Shown piece after piece: positions 43,868-47,129 of a stretch of DNA of 47,129 nucleotides. The translations under genes were made by a program, and so were the position numbers. Every line of letters begins with the position of its first letter. The first letter of the stretch is position 1. Under the pieces are notes generated by a model that was not told where the DNA came from, made no database searches, and was given only the letters and a program-made list of their open reading frames with translations. Source of the stretch: JAVBWI01 sp036677445 (GTDB taxonomy: Bacteria > Bacillota > Clostridia > Christensenellales > CAG-138); contig JAVBWI010000016.1 in the NCBI GenBank assembly GCA_036677445.1, positions 1 to 47,129 of the forward strand. Reading direction: 5' to 3'.

Positions 43868-44242
43868 ATGCCTACGATCAACCAGTTGGTCCGCAAGGGC
43901 AGGGAGCAGGTGGAGTATAAATCCAACGCCCCCATACTCAAGCAGTGCCCGCAGCGCCGCGGTGTTTGCACCGCCGTGCGTACCATGACCCCGAAGAAGC
44001 CCAACTCCGCCCTGCGCAAGATTGCGCGTATCCGTCTGACCGACGGCCTTGAGGGCACCGCATACATTCCCGGCATCGGCCACAATCTGCAGGAGCACTC
44101 CGTTGTGCTCATCCGCGGCGGCCGTGTCAAGGATCTGCCCGGCGTCAGGTATCACATCATCCGTGGCGCGCTGGACACCGCAGGCGTTGCAAAGCGCATG
44201 CAGGCGCGCAGCCTCTACGGCGCCAAGCGGCCCAAGAAGTAA
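43868..44242 (+). CDS. rpsL: 30S ribosomal protein S12
   Basis: 124 residues. The start MPTINQLVRKGRE, TMTPKKPNSALRKIARIRL (about 39-57) and GRVKDLPGVRYHIIRG (about 83-98) are universal S12 blocks that form the decoding centre. The PKKPNS and LPGVRYH segments are of the streptomycin-sensitive type. The start at 43868 has AGGAGG eight bases upstream; the frame is open further left but not protein-like. rpsG follows by 14 bases. The 170 bases in front hold a TGCGGCA/TGCCGCA hairpin (about 43771-43788). Confidence 0.98.
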   Translation: MPTINQLVRKGREQVEYKSNAPILKQCPQRRGVCTAVRTMTPKKPNSALRKIARIRLTDGLEGTAYIPGIGHNLQEHSVVLIRGGRVKDLPGVRYHIIRGALDTAGVAKRMQARSLYGAKRPKK

Positions 44243-44256
44243 GGAGGGAGAAAGCT

Positions 44257-44727
44257 ATGCCAAGACGTGGATTTATTCCCAAGCGCGAAGTGCTGGCCGA
44301 TCCCATTTACGGGAGCATTGTTGTAACCAAGCTCATCAACCAGGTCATGCTCGACGGCAAACGCGGCGTTGCGCAGAAGGCCTGCTACGGTGCGTTTGAC
44401 ATCATCCGCGATAAGACGGGCCGCGAGCCTTTGGAAGTCTTCCTGCAGGCGATGGAAAACATCATGCCCGTACTGGAGGTCAAGGCCCGCCGTGTCGGCG
44501 GCGCCACCTACCAGGTGCCCATCGAGATTCGCCCCGAGCGCCGTCAGACGCTGGGCCTTCGCTGGCTGGTATCCTACGCCCGCAACCGCGGCGAGCGTAC
44601 CATGATGCAGCGCCTTTCGGGCGAGATCATGGATGCCGCCAACCAGGCGGGCAACGCCTTCAAGAAGAAGGAAGATACTCACAAGATGGCCGAAGCCAAC
44701 AAGGCGTTCGCGCACTATCGCTGGTAA
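44257..44727 (+). CDS. rpsG: 30S ribosomal protein S7
   Basis: 156 residues, full length. It nucleates assembly of the 30S head by binding the 3' major domain of 16S rRNA. The start MPRRGFIPKREVLADPIYGS, ARRVGGATYQVPIEIRPERR (about 76-95) and ALRWL-like GLRWLVSYARNR (about 99-110) are typical. Strong ribosome binding site (AAGGAGGGAG). A perfect 13-pair hairpin lies between it and fusA. Confidence 0.98.
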   Translation: MPRRGFIPKREVLADPIYGSIVVTKLINQVMLDGKRGVAQKACYGAFDIIRDKTGREPLEVFLQAMENIMPVLEVKARRVGGATYQVPIEIRPERRQTLGLRWLVSYARNRGERTMMQRLSGEIMDAANQAGNAFKKKEDTHKMAEANKAFAHYRW

Positions 44728-44740
44728 GCCGGAAAGTCCG

Positions 44741-44769
44741 CCGCGGATACGGCTTTGCCGTATCCGCGG
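44741..44769 (+). terminator. Perfect hairpin between rpsG and fusA
   Basis: CCGCGGATACGGC (44741-44753), loop TTT, GCCGTATCCGCGG (44757-44769). Only TATTCTTTC follows, so it may attenuate, or protect mRNA ends, rather than fully terminate. Confidence 0.5.
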
Positions 44770-44872
44770 TATTCTTTCAAAAGGCTTTTTTCGTCCCATA
44801 CGACCCTATTGGAGGAAACATACTTGTTAAATCATCGTAACCGCTGTATTTTCAACGGAAAGGAGGGAGACC

Positions 44873-46942
44873 ATGCCTAGGCAGACTTCCCTGGAAATGA
44901 CCAGGAATATAGGCATCATGGCGCACATAGATGCTGGCAAGACCACGACCACCGAGCGCATCCTGTTCTATACGGGCAAGATTCACAAAGTGGGAGAAGT
45001 GCATGAAGGCGCTGCAACCATGGACTTTATGGTGCAGGAGCAGGAGCGCGGCATCACCATCGCTTCCGCCGCCACCACCGCGTTTTGGCGCGAGCACCGC
45101 ATCAACATCATCGATACGCCGGGTCACGTTGACTTTACCGTTGAGGTAGAGCGTTCCCTTCGCGTACTCGACGGCGCCGTAGCGGTATTTTGCGCCAAAG
45201 GCGGCGTTGAGCCGCAGAGCGAGACCGTATGGCGGCAGGCCACGAAATATGGCGTGCCACGCCTCGCTTATGTTAATAAAATGGACATTACCGGCGCGGA
45301 TTTCTTTAATGTCGTGAAAATGATGCATGAGCGTCTGGGCGCCAATGCGGTGCCTATCCAGCTGCCCATCGGCAGCGAAGGAGAATTTCGCGGCATCGTG
45401 GACTTAATAAAAATGAAGGCCGAGGTCTATTACGACGATATGGGCGTAGATGTGCGTGAGGAGGAAATTCCCGCGAACATGCTCCCGCTCTGTGAAGAAT
45501 ATCGCGCAAAGCTCATCGAAGCCGTTGCGGAACAGGATGAAGCGCTGCTGGAGAAATACCTTGGCGGCGAAGAGTTCACCCGGGAAGAAATCCGCACATG
45601 CCTTCGGAGCGCCGCGATCGCAAACACCGTAGTGCCGGTATGCTGCGGTACCTCTTATCGCAACAAAGGCGTGCAGCTGCTGTTAGACGCCATTGTGGAT
45701 TACTTGCCCTCGCCGCTTGACGTACCGCCCCCGCAGGGCAAGGAAGTCGACGGCGACGGAATGATCCCCACCGAAACCAGCGACTCCGCTCCGTTTACTG
45801 CGCTTGCGTTCAAGATCGTTACTGACCCGTATGTGGGTAAATTGGCGTTTTTCCGCGCGTACAGCGGCACGCTCAAGAGCGGCACATATGTATATAACGC
45901 CTCCAAGGGCAGGCGTGAGCGCGTGGGGCGCATATTGCTCATGCACGCGAACGCGCGCACCGAGGTGGATGAAGTCTACGCGGGCGACATCGCCGCCATC
46001 GGCGGCTTTAAGGACACCTCTACGGGCGATACGCTCTGCGACGAACAGTACCCGCTGCTGCTTGAATCCATGGAGTTTCCCGACCCTGTTATCAAGGTGG
46101 CCATCGAACCCAAGACAAAGGCCGGGCAGGATAAAATGACACTCGCGCTGGTCAAGCTGGCGGAGGAGGACCCAACCTTTAAGACCTATACGGATCAGGA
46201 GACGGGGCAGACCATCATCGCCGGTATGGGCGAGCTGCATTTGGAAATCATCGTGGATCGCCTGATCCGCGAATTCCGTGTGGAGGCCACCGTAGGCAAG
46301 CCCCAGGTCGCTTACCGCGAAACCATCACCAAATCCGTCAAGGCGGAAGGTCGTTATGTACGCCAGACCGGCGGCCACGGCCAGTACGGTCATTGCGTTG
46401 TGCAGTTTACGCCGCAGGAGCCGGGTACCGGGTATGTGTTTGAGAACCTCACCGTGGGCGGCGTCATACCCAAGGAGTACATCCCCGCGATCGACCAGGG
46501 TATTCAGGAGGCTGCACGCAGCGGCGCGCTGGGCGGTTACGAGGTGGTGGACTTCAAGGCTACGCTGCTTGACGGCAGCTATCATGAGGTCGATTCCTCC
46601 GAGCTTGCCTACAAGATTGCCGGCTCGCTCGCTTTTAAGGAAGCGGCCGCAAAGGCGGGCTCCGTGCTCCTTGAGCCCATGATGAAGGTCGAAGTCGTCA
46701 TGCCCGAGGAATACATGGGCGACGTGATCGGCAACATCAACGCGCGCCGCGGACGTATCGAGGGAATGGAAGCGCGCGGCAACGGGCAGGCAGTGCATGC
46801 AATGTGCCCGCTTTCCGAGATGTTCGGTTATGCGACGGACCTCCGCTCACGTACGCAGGGCAGGGGCACGTTTACCATGCAGTTTGACCACTATGAAGAA
46901 GTGCCTGGAAACGTGGCCAGCCGCGTAACAGGCCGCAGCTAA
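44873..46942 (+). CDS. fusA: Elongation factor G
   Basis: 689 residues, full length. GTPase that drives translocation. P-loop AHIDAGKTTTTERIL (about 17-31), switch II DTPGHVDFT (about 81-89), NKMD (about 135-138), and domains II-V are present. Domain IV carries RQTGGHGQYGHC (about 497-508), domain V GRIEGMEARGNGQAVHA (about 626-642). The canonical catalytic His in DTPGHVD is present. Start ATG 44873 has AGGAGGGAGA upstream. tuf begins 73 bases downstream. Confidence 0.98.
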   Translation: MPRQTSLEMTRNIGIMAHIDAGKTTTTERILFYTGKIHKVGEVHEGAATMDFMVQEQERGITIASAATTAFWREHRINIIDTPGHVDFTVEVERSLRVLDGAVAVFCAKGGVEPQSETVWRQATKYGVPRLAYVNKMDITGADFFNVVKMMHERLGANAVPIQLPIGSEGEFRGIVDLIKMKAEVYYDDMGVDVREEEIPANMLPLCEEYRAKLIEAVAEQDEALLEKYLGGEEFTREEIRTCLRSAAIANTVVPVCCGTSYRNKGVQLLLDAIVDYLPSPLDVPPPQGKEVDGDGMIPTETSDSAPFTALAFKIVTDPYVGKLAFFRAYSGTLKSGTYVYNASKGRRERVGRILLMHANARTEVDEVYAGDIAAIGGFKDTSTGDTLCDEQYPLLLESMEFPDPVIKVAIEPKTKAGQDKMTLALVKLAEEDPTFKTYTDQETGQTIIAGMGELHLEIIVDRLIREFRVEATVGKPQVAYRETITKSVKAEGRYVRQTGGHGQYGHCVVQFTPQEPGTGYVFENLTVGGVIPKEYIPAIDQGIQEAARSGALGGYEVVDFKATLLDGSYHEVDSSELAYKIAGSLAFKEAAAKAGSVLLEPMMKVEVVMPEEYMGDVIGNINARRGRIEGMEARGNGQAVHAMCPLSEMFGYATDLRSRTQGRGTFTMQFDHYEEVPGNVASRVTGRS

Positions 46943-47015
46943 AAAACTGTCCGGCTTTATGTCGGTGCAAGCAAAAAGAACGAAATAACCAAGATATTTA
47001 GGAGGAACGAACACA

Positions 47016-47129
47016 ATGGCAAAGCAGAAATTCGAGCGCACGAAACCGCACGTAAACATTGGAACGATCGGACACGTAGACCATGGCAAGACGACGCTGA
47101 CGGCGGCGATCACAATGGCGCTGTCCCAG
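47016..47129 (+). CDS. tuf: Elongation factor Tu, 5' part only
   Basis: The first 38 codons of EF-Tu, running off the window end. The reading MAKQKFERTKPHVNIGTIGH leads to the P-loop GHVDHGKTTLTAAI (about 19-32). Start ATG 47016 has AGGAGG about nine bases upstream. It delivers aminoacyl-tRNA to the ribosome. Its position after fusA is the usual str-operon order. Confidence 0.97.
   Translation, partial: MAKQKFERTKPHVNIGTIGHVDHGKTTLTAAITMALSQ

Overview
The window looks like a chromosomal segment from a spore-forming member of the Bacillota, probably class Clostridia. Evidence: strong GGAGG-type ribosome binding sites, frequent TTG/GTG starts, sporulation genes (yunB, ytaF-like), a CIRCE/HrcA site, cyclic-di-GMP-I type riboswitches, a CarD-YacL pair, and an rpoB-rpoC-(L7Ae)-rpsL-rpsG-fusA-tuf block. 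The core is moderately GC-rich. Several genes between about 4.0 and 9.9 kb, plus the tetR operon near 13 kb, look clearly AT-richer by eye and were probably acquired. No tRNA, rRNA or CRISPR array was seen.

Left part (1-14 kb), accessory: repeats resembling the end of an IS21-type element; a complete-looking IS3-family element; a broken GLUG-repeat surface protein whose sortase-type tail is cut by a stop codon; small unknown genes; a Ca2+/Na+-type antiporter; yunB; an AT-rich ytaF-like gene; a PQQ-type sugar dehydrogenase-like protein; a secreted protein of unknown function; a HAD phosphatase; and a compact tetR-membrane protein-flavodoxin operon with a palindromic operator on its promoter.

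Middle (14-33 kb): a DUF3795 protein, a membrane metallophosphoesterase, a hairpin-rich gene-free stretch, a SARP/BTAD-type regulator, then a secreted transglutaminase-like protein preceded by two almost identical tandem c-di-GMP-I riboswitch sequences. A zinc-ribbon gene with a long, apparently structured leader follows. Next come repair and housekeeping genes: exonuclease III, Maf, a DUF3784 protein, UvrC, HtpG (CIRCE controlled), an MBL-fold hydrolase, MutY and a TIGR01440/DUF436 protein. A Crp/Fnr regulator then precedes a three-gene ABC importer of the nitrate/sulfonate/taurine class, and an M20 amidohydrolase is divergent to the CarD region.

Right part (33-47 kb), core transcription and translation: carD, yacL (PIN-TRAM), rpoB, rpoC, an unrecognised cysteine-rich membrane protein, an L7Ae-like gene under a leader hairpin that can hide its ribosome binding site, rpsL, rpsG, fusA and the start of tuf. 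rpoB is not preceded by rplKAJL here. The most interesting items are the tandem riboswitches, the L7Ae-gene leader, the structured leader of the zinc-ribbon gene, and the uncharacterised protein inside the rpoC-rpsL interval.
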